Shown here: positions 57,146 through 64,000 of the stretch, in pieces
How positions within the stretch are numbered: the first letter of the stretch is position 1
How the letters are laid out: each line of letters starts with the position of its first letter
NCBI RefSeq assembly: GCF_001422375.1
Contig: NZ_LMMU01000001.1
Span: 1,238,089-1,302,088 of the forward strand
Source of the DNA: Methylobacterium sp. Leaf99
GTDB taxonomy: Bacteria > Pseudomonadota > Alphaproteobacteria > Rhizobiales > Beijerinckiaceae
Length of the DNA: 64,000 nucleotides
Direction: 5' to 3'
Made by a program: the position numbers and the translations under genes
Notes under the pieces: generated by a model
The model's input: the letters and a program-made list of their open reading frames with translations, nothing else
The model's database searches: none
Told to the model about the DNA's origin: nothing

Positions 57146-57368
57146 GTAGACTCTCCCGGCTGATCCCGCGTCTCGTGCGCGGCGGCCACGAGTGCTGCCC
57201 TGCCCGCCCCCCAGGGTCAAGCGATGTGGTTAACCGCAGGGGGGCTCGAAGCTTCGGCGCATCGGGCCGCCCGCCCACAGCTCTCCACAGGCCAAGCCCC
57301 TGGCGACGGGGACGGAATGCCGGGAGGTCGCAGGCCGATCGCACCGCCGCCGGAAATCGGTTGAATAT

Positions 57369-57383
57369 GTTCCTGTTTTGTTC
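57369..57383 (+). promoter_or_regulatory. SOS (LexA) box before the imuA-imuB-dnaE2 cassette
   Basis: GTTC-CTGTTTT-GTTC is a perfect match to the alphaproteobacterial LexA box GTTC-N7-GTTC, ending 26 bases before the imuA ATG. It predicts repression by LexA and induction by DNA damage. Confidence 0.92.
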
Positions 57384-57409
57384 TTAATCTCCGGCCATGG
57401 AGCGCCCGG

Positions 57410-58243
57410 ATGACGCCTACCCCCCCCGCCCGCCGACCGGACGCAGCCCCCCGCGAGGGTGGCGATGTCAGCACGCGGCTCGCGGCCCTGCGTGCACGGG
57501 TCGCGCTCCACGATGGGCAGGCCGCCCCGCGAAAAATCCTGTCGTTCGGGGTCCACGCCGTCGATGGGCGCCTGCCCGGCGGCGGCCTCGGCCTCGGCCA
57601 CCTGCACGAGGTCGCCCCCGAGGCCGAGGGCGACGAGGCGGCGGCCCTCGGTTTCGCCCTCGCCCTCGTCGCCCGGCGCCTCGCCGAGGTCGCGGGCGAT
57701 GCCCTCCTGGTCATCGCGAGGGGGCATCCGATGCCCTACGGCCACGGGCTCGCCGGCCTCGGCCTCGACCCCGGGCGGCTGCTCCTGTTCGAGGCGGCCA
57801 GCGACACCGACGCCTATCGCGCCCTGGAGGAGGCCCTGCGCGCCGGGGGCCTGTCCGGCGAGGGACTGGCCTCCGGCGCCGGGGGATTGGCGGCGGTGGC
57901 GGGTCTGGTCGATGCCGGCCTGCCCCTGACGCAGAGCCGGCGGCTGCATCTGGCCGGAGGGCGCACGAACGGGCTGCTCCTCGTGCTGCGCCCGGCGGGG
58001 GCGGACAGCCCGAACGTGGCTGCGACCCGGTGGCGGATCGCCGCCGGCAAGGCCCTGCGGGACCGGTTCGGCTGCATCGAGCGGCCGTGCTGGCGGGTGC
58101 GGCTCGACCGCTGCCGCAACGGACGGACGGGAGATTGGCTTCTGGAGTGGGATCATGCCGCGCATCGTTTCGGTCTGGCTGGAGCATTGGCCGGTCACCC
58201 GCCTGAGGCGGGCGCAGTCGGGCCTCATGCCGGGCCATCCTGA
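57410..58243 (+). CDS. imuA: Mutasome accessory protein ImuA
   Basis: 277 aa. RecA/SulA-like fold protein of the SOS mutasome: KILSFGVHAVDGRLPGGGLG begins the domain and LGHLHEVAPEAEGDEAAALG replaces the usual Walker A, so ATP binding is doubtful. The C-terminus (GCIERPCWRVRLDRCRNGRT) is cysteine- and arginine-rich as in homologues. It starts at ATG 57410 (GGAG seven bases upstream); the ATG at 57397 is in another frame. The end overlaps imuB by 89 bases, a usual feature of this cassette. Confidence 0.9.
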   Translation: MTPTPPARRPDAAPREGGDVSTRLAALRARVALHDGQAAPRKILSFGVHAVDGRLPGGGLGLGHLHEVAPEAEGDEAAALGFALALVARRLAEVAGDALLVIARGHPMPYGHGLAGLGLDPGRLLLFEAASDTDAYRALEEALRAGGLSGEGLASGAGGLAAVAGLVDAGLPLTQSRRLHLAGGRTNGLLLVLRPAGADSPNVAATRWRIAAGKALRDRFGCIERPCWRVRLDRCRNGRTGDWLLEWDHAAHRFGLAGALAGHPPEAGAVGPHAGPS

Positions 58244-59726
58244 CGATGCCCCCCTCGTGGTCGCCGCCGGGGAGGCGACGGGCCTGCGTCTCACCGCCGT
58301 CGATGCGCGGGCCCGGGCCCTGGGCCTGCGCCCCGGCGAGCCCCTGGCCCGCGCCCGCGCCCGGCTGAGCACACCGCTCTCCGTCCATCCGTCCGATCCC
58401 GAGGCCGACGCGGCGGCCCTCGACCGCCTCTGCCTGTGGGCCAAGCGCTACACGCCGAACGTGGCGGCCTTCGGCGCGGCCGAGGCGCGCGACGGGTTGT
58501 TCCTCGACGTGGCGGGATCGAGCCACCTGTTCGGCGGCGAGGCCGGACTCCTGGCCGACCTCGCCCGGCGGCTCTCCGCCAACGGCGTGCCGGCGCGCAT
58601 GGCGCTGGCCGGCACGCCCGGCTGCGCCTTCGCCCTGGCCCGCTACGGCGCCGGCGGCCTCGTGCCGGCCGGCGGCGAGGCCGCCGCCCTGCGCGACCGG
58701 CCCGTCCTCGCCCTGCGCATCGAACCGGAGATGGCCGTCACCCTCGGACGCCTCGGCCTGCGCCGGATCGGCGAGCTGATGGACGCCCCCCGCGCGCCCC
58801 TGGCCCGACGCTTCGGCGAGGGGCTGATCCGGCGCCTCGACCAAGCCCTCGGGCACCGGCCCGAACCCCTGGTGCCCCTGGACGAACCGGCGGCGCTCGG
58901 TGCCGCGCGCGGGTTCCTCGACCCCATCGGCCATCAGGCCGTCATCGTCGCCACGGCGGCGCGCCTCATGGAGACCCTGGCCCCGCGCCTGGAGGCGGCC
59001 GGCCTCGGCGCGCGGGCGCTCCGCCTCACCCTGCACCGGGTCGACGGCGTGATCCGCACCCTCGCCCTCGCGTTGAGCGAGCCGACCCGCTGCTCGGTCC
59101 AGGTGGGGCGCCTCCTCGACCTGCGCCTCGACCGCCTCGGCCCCGCCCTGGACGCCGGCTTCGGCTTCGAGACCGTGCGCCTCGACGTCGTCGGCACCGG
59201 CCCGATCACCGCCCGGCAGGTGGATTTTTCGGGGGGCGGCCGCGCGGCGGCGAGCGCGTCCGGCCTCGCCGATGCCCTGCGCCAGCGCCTGGGGCGCGGC
59301 ATCCTGCGCCTCGCCCCGCACGCGAGCCACGTGCCCGAGCGGGCCGAGGCCGTCGAACCGTGGCGGGTGACCCGCGTCGCCCCGCACCATCCGGTCCGGG
59401 CCGGCACGGGGCTGCTCCGCCCCCTCGTCCTCCTCACCCGCAGCGAGGCGGCCGAGGACATGCTCGCCCCCGACGGCCCGCCCCAGCGCTTCCGCTGGCG
59501 CCGGCGCCTGCACCGGGTCGCCCACGCGGACGGCCCCGAGCGCATCGCCGGGGAATGGTGGTCGGGGGCCACCCCCACCCGCGACTATTACGTGGTCGAG
59601 GACGAGGCCGGCCGGCGCCTGTGGGTCTACCGGCAGGCGCCTCTTCCGATGCAACCCCCTATCCCGGCTCAAACCCTTACTCCGTCGCAGGCGGCGGGCT
59701 GGTTCATCCACGGGATGTTCGCGTGA
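58155..59726 (+). CDS. imuB: Y-family polymerase-like protein ImuB
   Basis: 523 aa. Homologous to DinB-type Y-family polymerases but the catalytic acidic residues are replaced: the first motif reads [13 protein letters not shown] and the SIDE motif is changed to [16 protein letters not shown]. It therefore serves as a scaffold that connects ImuA, DnaE2 and the beta clamp rather than as a polymerase. A helix-hairpin-helix region ([16 protein letters not shown]) follows the palm. The long C-terminus (about 360-523) is the ImuB-specific tail. Confidence 0.92.
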   Translation: MPRIVSVWLEHWPVTRLRRAQSGLMPGHPDDAPLVVAAGEATGLRLTAVDARARALGLRPGEPLARARARLSTPLSVHPSDPEADAAALDRLCLWAKRYTPNVAAFGAAEARDGLFLDVAGSSHLFGGEAGLLADLARRLSANGVPARMALAGTPGCAFALARYGAGGLVPAGGEAAALRDRPVLALRIEPEMAVTLGRLGLRRIGELMDAPRAPLARRFGEGLIRRLDQALGHRPEPLVPLDEPAALGAARGFLDPIGHQAVIVATAARLMETLAPRLEAAGLGARALRLTLHRVDGVIRTLALALSEPTRCSVQVGRLLDLRLDRLGPALDAGFGFETVRLDVVGTGPITARQVDFSGGGRAAASASGLADALRQRLGRGILRLAPHASHVPERAEAVEPWRVTRVAPHHPVRAGTGLLRPLVLLTRSEAAEDMLAPDGPPQRFRWRRRLHRVAHADGPERIAGEWWSGATPTRDYYVVEDEAGRRLWVYRQAPLPMQPPIPAQTLTPSQAAGWFIHGMFA

Positions 59727-59751
59727 GGGCAGCGTCCCAGCGGGCGGGGGC

Positions 59752-62700
59752 ATGACGCCGCCCTACGCTGAGCTCGCCGTGACCACGAACTTCTCCTTCC
59801 TGCGCGGGGCCTCCCACCCGGAGGAGATGGTGGCGACGGCGGCCGCGTTCGGGTTCGCCGCCATCGGCATCGCCGACCGCAACACGCTTTCGGGCGTGGT
59901 GCGCGCCTATGCGGAGGGGTTGCGTCGGGCGAAAGCCGGGGAGCCCCCCATCCGCACTCTCGTGGGCGTGCGCCTCGTGACGGAAGACGGGTTCGAGGCG
60001 GTCGCCTATCCCATGGACCGGGTGGCCTACGGCCGGCTCTGCCGCCTCCTCACCCTCGGCAACCGCCGCTCGGAGAAGGGCGCCTGCCGGTTCTCCTTTC
60101 CCGAGATGCTGGCGGCGAGCGAGGGCCAGATGCTGATCGCCATGCCTCCCGGAAACATGCCGCCGGAGGACTTGGACCAAGCCTTCGCCGACCACCTCGC
60201 GGCCCTCGCCGAGGCCGCGCCGGGGCGGACGTTCCTGGCCGGCAGCCACCACCATCGCGGCGACGAACGCCGGCGCCTCGGCCGCCTCGCCGAATGGGGA
60301 AAGCGCCTCGGCGCGCCCCTGGTGGCGGTGTCGGACGCCCTCTACCATGCCCCCGGCCGGCGCCCCCTGCAGGACATCCTCGCCTGCATCCGCGCCGGCT
60401 GCACCCTGCGCGAGGCCGGCTACCGGCTGGAGGCCAACGCCGAACGCCATCTCAAGCCGCCCAGCATGATGGCGCGGCTGTTTGCCGACCACCCGGACGC
60501 GCTGGCCCGGACGGTGGAGATCGCGCAGGCCTGCGGCTTCTCCCTCGATCAGCTGCGCTACGAATACCCCGACGAGCCGGTGCCGCCGGGCCGGACCGCC
60601 CAGGGCTATCTCGCCGACAAGGTCCACGAGCGCGCCCGGTGGCGCTACCCGGACGGCATCCCCGAGGCCATCGCGAACACCATCGCGGACGAGCTCGTCC
60701 TCATCGCGAAGATGGATTACGCGCGCTACTTCCTCACCCTGTTCGACATCGTCGAGTTCGCGCGCTCCAAGGGCATCCTGTGCCAGGGCCGCGGGTCGGC
60801 CGCCAATTCCGTGGTGTGCTACTGCCTCGGCATCACGGCCGTGGACCCCACCGAGATCCGCCTGCTGTTCGCGCGGTTCATCTCGGAGAACCGGGCCGAG
60901 CCGCCCGACATCGACGTCGATTTCGAGCACGAGCGTCGCGAGGAGGTGATCCAGCACCTCTACGACCGCTACGGCCGCGACCGCGCCGCCATCTGCGCCA
61001 CGGTGATCCACTACCGGCCGCGCAGCGCCATCCGCGAGGTCGGCAAGGTTTTGGGCCTCACCCCCGACATCACCGGCGTGATGGCCGACACCGTCTGGGG
61101 CTCCTGGGGCGCCGACCTGCCCGACGCCCATGTCGAGCAGGCCGGCCTCGATCCCAGGAACCCGGCGATCCGGCAGGCCCTCGATCTCGCCCACGCCCTC
61201 ATCGGTTTCCCCCGTCACCTGTCGCAGCATGTTGGCGGCTTCGTGCTCACCCGCGGGCGCCTCGACGAGACCGTGCCGGTGGGCAACGCCGCCATGGCGG
61301 ACCGGACCTTCATCGAGTGGGACAAGGACGACATCGACGTCCTCGGCCTGATGAAGGTCGATATTCTGGCGCTCGGCATGCTGAGCTGCCTCAAGCGCGG
61401 CGTCGACTTCCTGGCCCGCGACTACGGCCACGACTACCCGACCCTCGCCGACCTGCCGCGCGAGGACCCGGCCGTCTACGCCATGCTGTCGAAGGCCGAT
61501 TCCGTCGGCGTGTTCCAGGTCGAGAGCCGGGCGCAGATGTCGATGCTGCCGCGCCTGAAGCCGGCCGAGTTCTACGACCTCGTGGTGCAGGTCGCCATCG
61601 TCCGCCCCGGCCCGATCCAGGGCGACATGGTGCATCCCTACCTGCGCCGGCGCCAGAACTTGGAGCCCGTGATCTACCCGTCGCCCCATCCCGATCACGG
61701 ACCGGCGAACGAGCTCGAGAGCGTGCTCAAGCGGACCTACGGCGTGCCCCTGTTCCAAGAGCACGCCATGCAGATCGCCATCACGGCGGCCGGGTTCCTG
61801 CCGTCCGAGGCCGACGGCCTGCGTCGGGCCATGGCGACCTTCCGGCACAACGGCGAGATCGTGAACTTCCGGACGAAATTCGTCGAGGGCATGGTGGCGC
61901 GCGGCTACCCGCGCGACTTCACCGAGCGCTGCTTCAAGCAGATCGAGGGGTTCTCCACCTACGGCTTTCCCGAGAGCCACGCGGCGAGCTTCGCCCTGCT
62001 GGTCTACGCCTCGGCCTGGATGAAGTGCCGCCACCCCGACGTCTTCCTCGCGGCGATCCTCAACGCCCAGCCCATGGGATTCTACCAGCCGGCCCAGCTC
62101 GTCCGCGACGCCCGCGCCCACGGCGTCGAGGTGCGCGGCGTCGACGTGAACGCCAGCGCCTGGGACTGCACCCTGGAGCCGGCCTCCGAGCCCCCGCCCC
62201 CGGGCGTTCCCCGGCGCCTCGCCGTGCGGATCGGCCTGCGCCAGGTGAGCGGCGCGCCGGAGGCGGCCATGCGCCGCCTCGTGGCCCTGCGCGGCAACGG
62301 CTACGCCAGCATCGAGGGGTTGCAGGCGGCCCTCACCCTGCCGCGCAACGCCCTGGAGCGGCTGGCCGAGGCCGACGCCTTCCGCTCCCTCGACCTCGAC
62401 CGGCGCGCGGCCCTGTGGGCGGTGCGGACCCTGGAGGGCACGTCGAGCCGCAAGGCCGCGTCGCGCCAGGGCACCGACCGGCGCGCGCATCTCCTGGAGG
62501 CGCCGATGCCGCTCTTCGCCTTCCACGCCGATGACGGGCTGTTCCGCACCGAACCCGCCGTGGCGCTGCCCGAAATGGCGGCGTCCGAGCACGTGGCCGA
62601 GGATTACGCCGCGACGGGCCTCTCCCTGAAGGGCCATCCGGTGGCGTTCTTCCGGGCGCGCCTCGCCCGGATCGGCGCGATTCCCGCCCGCGACCACCAC

Positions 62701-63069
62701 GACCCGGCCCGCGTCCCCAACAACGCCCGCGTCACCGTGGCGGGCCTCGTGCTCACCCGCCAGCGCCCCGGCACGGCCCGCGGCACGGTGTTCCTGACCC
62801 TCGAGGACGAGACCGGCATCGCCAACGTCATCGTCTGGGCCAAGGTGTTCGAGGCCCACCGGGCCGTCGCCATGGGAGCGCGCTTCCTCGCCGTGCGCGG
62901 GCGGGTGCAGCGCCAGGGTCTCGTGGTCCATCTCCTCGCCGAACAGTTCCGCGATCTCAGTGCCGAATTGCGGAGCCTGCGCGAGGGCGGCCTGCGCCTG
63001 CCCCCCGAGACCACGGATTTTTCCGCGCCGCCCGACCGGCGTGTCTATCGCAGCCGGGATTTTCATTAA
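59752..63069 (+). CDS. dnaE2: Error-prone DNA polymerase DnaE2
   Basis: 1105-aa C-family polymerase for lesion bypass and induced mutagenesis. The N-terminal PHP domain starts [20 protein letters not shown]; palm aspartates are in [16 protein letters not shown], with [11 protein letters not shown] following. A helix-hairpin-helix region ([16 protein letters not shown]) and a C-terminal OB domain ([20 protein letters not shown]) complete it. It lacks the long clamp/tau-binding tail of the replicative DnaE1. It starts 25 bases after imuB and ends the SOS operon. Confidence 0.95.
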   Translation: MTPPYAELAVTTNFSFLRGASHPEEMVATAAAFGFAAIGIADRNTLSGVVRAYAEGLRRAKAGEPPIRTLVGVRLVTEDGFEAVAYPMDRVAYGRLCRLLTLGNRRSEKGACRFSFPEMLAASEGQMLIAMPPGNMPPEDLDQAFADHLAALAEAAPGRTFLAGSHHHRGDERRRLGRLAEWGKRLGAPLVAVSDALYHAPGRRPLQDILACIRAGCTLREAGYRLEANAERHLKPPSMMARLFADHPDALARTVEIAQACGFSLDQLRYEYPDEPVPPGRTAQGYLADKVHERARWRYPDGIPEAIANTIADELVLIAKMDYARYFLTLFDIVEFARSKGILCQGRGSAANSVVCYCLGITAVDPTEIRLLFARFISENRAEPPDIDVDFEHERREEVIQHLYDRYGRDRAAICATVIHYRPRSAIREVGKVLGLTPDITGVMADTVWGSWGADLPDAHVEQAGLDPRNPAIRQALDLAHALIGFPRHLSQHVGGFVLTRGRLDETVPVGNAAMADRTFIEWDKDDIDVLGLMKVDILALGMLSCLKRGVDFLARDYGHDYPTLADLPREDPAVYAMLSKADSVGVFQVESRAQMSMLPRLKPAEFYDLVVQVAIVRPGPIQGDMVHPYLRRRQNLEPVIYPSPHPDHGPANELESVLKRTYGVPLFQEHAMQIAITAAGFLPSEADGLRRAMATFRHNGEIVNFRTKFVEGMVARGYPRDFTERCFKQIEGFSTYGFPESHAASFALLVYASAWMKCRHPDVFLAAILNAQPMGFYQPAQLVRDARAHGVEVRGVDVNASAWDCTLEPASEPPPPGVPRRLAVRIGLRQVSGAPEAAMRRLVALRGNGYASIEGLQAALTLPRNALERLAEADAFRSLDLDRRAALWAVRTLEGTSSRKAASRQGTDRRAHLLEAPMPLFAFHADDGLFRTEPAVALPEMAASEHVAEDYAATGLSLKGHPVAFFRARLARIGAIPARDHHDPARVPNNARVTVAGLVLTRQRPGTARGTVFLTLEDETGIANVIVWAKVFEAHRAVAMGARFLAVRGRVQRQGLVVHLLAEQFRDLSAELRSLREGGLRLPPETTDFSAPPDRRVYRSRDFH

Positions 63070-63114
63070 GTTCCAGACCTCGACAGGATCTGGAGCCTGA
63101 ACGAGAGTGCAGTC

Positions 63115-63552
63115 ATGCTGCGCCCCGCCCTCGCCCTCCTGCTCCTCACCACCGTGGCATCCCGCGCCGACGAGTGCGACGGCCTCGCCGCTCAGGTGGC
63201 ATCCGCCATCGGCGGCAAGGCCGGGCGGCGGCAGGGACCGGGCGTCGAGATCCGAGTTCCGGGCGCCATCCGGATCGACCTCACCTGCCGGGCCGAGCCC
63301 ATCGTCCAGGCGGCCTCCGGCGACCCGGCCCCCTCGGCCGCCTATTTCCAGGACCTCGCCGTCGCCGGGCAGATCGTGGTGGGCGTCTCCGCCGATGCCG
63401 TACAGGGGGCCCTTGCCACGGCCCATGCCACGGCGCTCCGCGAGGGCAAAAAATCCTTCATCCAGCAGAACGGCTGGTCGGCGAGCTGCTACACCGACCG
63501 GACCGGATCGATCCGTACCCTGTGCTCCGTGGGGCGCATCCCGCCGGGGTGA
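63115..63552 (+). CDS. Small secreted protein of unknown function
   Basis: 145 aa. Signal peptide (residues 1-18, LALLLLTTVASRADE). The mature domain has four cysteines (DECDGL, LTCRAEP, ASCYTDR, TLCSVG) and no recognised family. It follows dnaE2 by 45 bases with GAACGAGAG before ATG 63115, so it may be read through from the SOS operon, or have its own promoter. Its end converges on the Fae homologue (34-base spacer). Confidence 0.7.
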   Translation: MLRPALALLLLTTVASRADECDGLAAQVASAIGGKAGRRQGPGVEIRVPGAIRIDLTCRAEPIVQAASGDPAPSAAYFQDLAVAGQIVVGVSADAVQGALATAHATALREGKKSFIQQNGWSASCYTDRTGSIRTLCSVGRIPPG

Positions 63553-63586
63553 GGGAGCGGGCCGGAACCCGCTTCCATCACAAAGA

Positions 63587-64000
63587 TCAATACTCGATCA
63601 CGTCTTCCAGGGCGTAGTGCTTCACCGTCTTGCGGTTGGCGATGAGTTCGTCGATGGACGGCTCGCCCTTCATGGCGCGGCCGATGGCGAGCTTCGTCGC
63701 CTCGTAGTTGGTGCGGTAGAGGTCCTTGCGGTCGAGGTTGCCGTCCTCGGCGCAGCGCGGGTCGAGCCAGATCATGATGATCATGCACAGGTCGTCGAGG
63801 CCGTCCTTCGGCAGCACGCCCTCGATGACGCAGTCGATGATGGCGTCGCCCGTGGCGGCCTGGACCACGCCGCCGAGGAGCTCGACGTACTCGGCCGTGT
63901 GGATGGTGGCCTTGGTGGTCATCATCGTGGCCGGGCGCACGAGCTGGTTGAGGTCGCGCACCACGAACATCCGGGTGTGGCCCTGGACCTGGCCCATCAT
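63587..64000 (-). CDS. Formaldehyde-activating enzyme (Fae) homologue, C-terminal part
   Basis: 137 residues are visible; the 5' end is outside the window. The segments AIIDCVIEGVLPKDGLDDLC and RTNYEATKLAIGRAMKGEPS align well with Fae, which condenses formaldehyde with tetrahydromethanopterin (compare YNYEATKLSIQRAVNGEP in Fae1, from memory). The acidic linker before it is longer, with DPRCAEDGNLDRKDLY. The catalytic N-terminal histidine of Fae is not in view. Divergence from Fae1 suggests a Fae2/Fae3-type paralogue. Confidence 0.8.
   Translation of the reverse strand: MMGQVQGHTRMFVVRDLNQLVRPATMMTTKATIHTAEYVELLGGVVQAATGDAIIDCVIEGVLPKDGLDDLCMIIMIWLDPRCAEDGNLDRKDLYRTNYEATKLAIGRAMKGEPSIDELIANRKTVKHYALEDVIEY

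Overview
The window is a GC-rich (about 70 percent by eye), densely packed stretch of an alphaproteobacterial chromosome, most likely Methylobacterium/Methylorubrum or a close relative (Hyphomicrobiales). Clues are the C-terminal part of a formaldehyde-activating-enzyme (Fae) homologue at the right edge, an imuA-imuB-dnaE2 cassette behind a GTTC-N7-GTTC SOS box, a GGAAC-N16-CGTT (EcfG-type) promoter, and isoquinoline-oxidoreductase-like molybdoenzyme subunits. No rRNA, tRNA, CRISPR array, prophage or insertion sequence was seen. This is mainly core chromosome; the clearest accessory element is a BrnT/BrnA toxin-antitoxin pair in an AT-richer pocket near 32.3-33.1 kb.

Layout. 0-4.5 kb: RND efflux adaptor and pump. 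4.8-12 kb: a family-5 (peptide/nickel type) ABC importer, SBP-permease-permease-ATPase-ATPase, coupled to an M20 amidohydrolase. 12-22 kb: CysQ-like phosphatase, UbiA, RsmE, glutamate-cysteine ligase, a stress-promoter-driven Gly/Tyr-rich secreted protein, TusA-like protein, NUDIX hydrolase, cold-shock protein with a structured leader, and several small unknowns. 22-24.4 kb: aspartate aminotransferase, an orphan XRE regulator and a methyltransferase. 24.4-32.3 kb: assimilatory sulfate reduction: cysHDN leftward, an Lrp/AsnC regulator, then cysJ and cysI rightward, with a shared 11-bp palindromic element before cysH and cysJ. 32.3-38.5 kb: BrnTA, TetR, PyrF, a UDG-family protein, an alpha/beta hydrolase, a zinc alcohol dehydrogenase and small unknowns. 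38.7-43.3 kb: IorBA-type molybdoenzyme and an orphan hybrid-less histidine kinase. 43.4-46.3 kb: urate catabolism (MFS transporter, a Tat-exported HIU-hydrolase paralogue, canonical HIU hydrolase, OHCU decarboxylase). 46.3-48.2 kb: CobT and CobS. 48.3-57.1 kb: DUF1289 protein, retropepsin-like protease, DusA, an isolated His-rich UreE, glycine-zipper lipoprotein, TerB-DnaJ protein, AmiD-type amidase, TerC, a TIGR03862-type flavoprotein and a collagen-like secreted protein. 57.4-63.1 kb: the SOS mutasome. 63.1-64 kb: a small secreted unknown and the Fae homologue.

Themes. Sulfur flow can be followed from sulfate activation (CysND), through a [4Fe-4S] APS-type reductase (CysH) and sulfite reductase (CysJI), to glutathione precursor synthesis (GshA), with CysQ removing PAP. 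The observations most worth pursuing are the shared operator in front of the two cys transcription units, the tandem cytoplasmic and Tat-exported HIU hydrolases, the collagen-like exported protein, a 130-bp palindromic repeat placed in inverted copies inside two operons, and the attenuator-like leader of the cold-shock gene. No obviously undescribed multi-gene system is visible.
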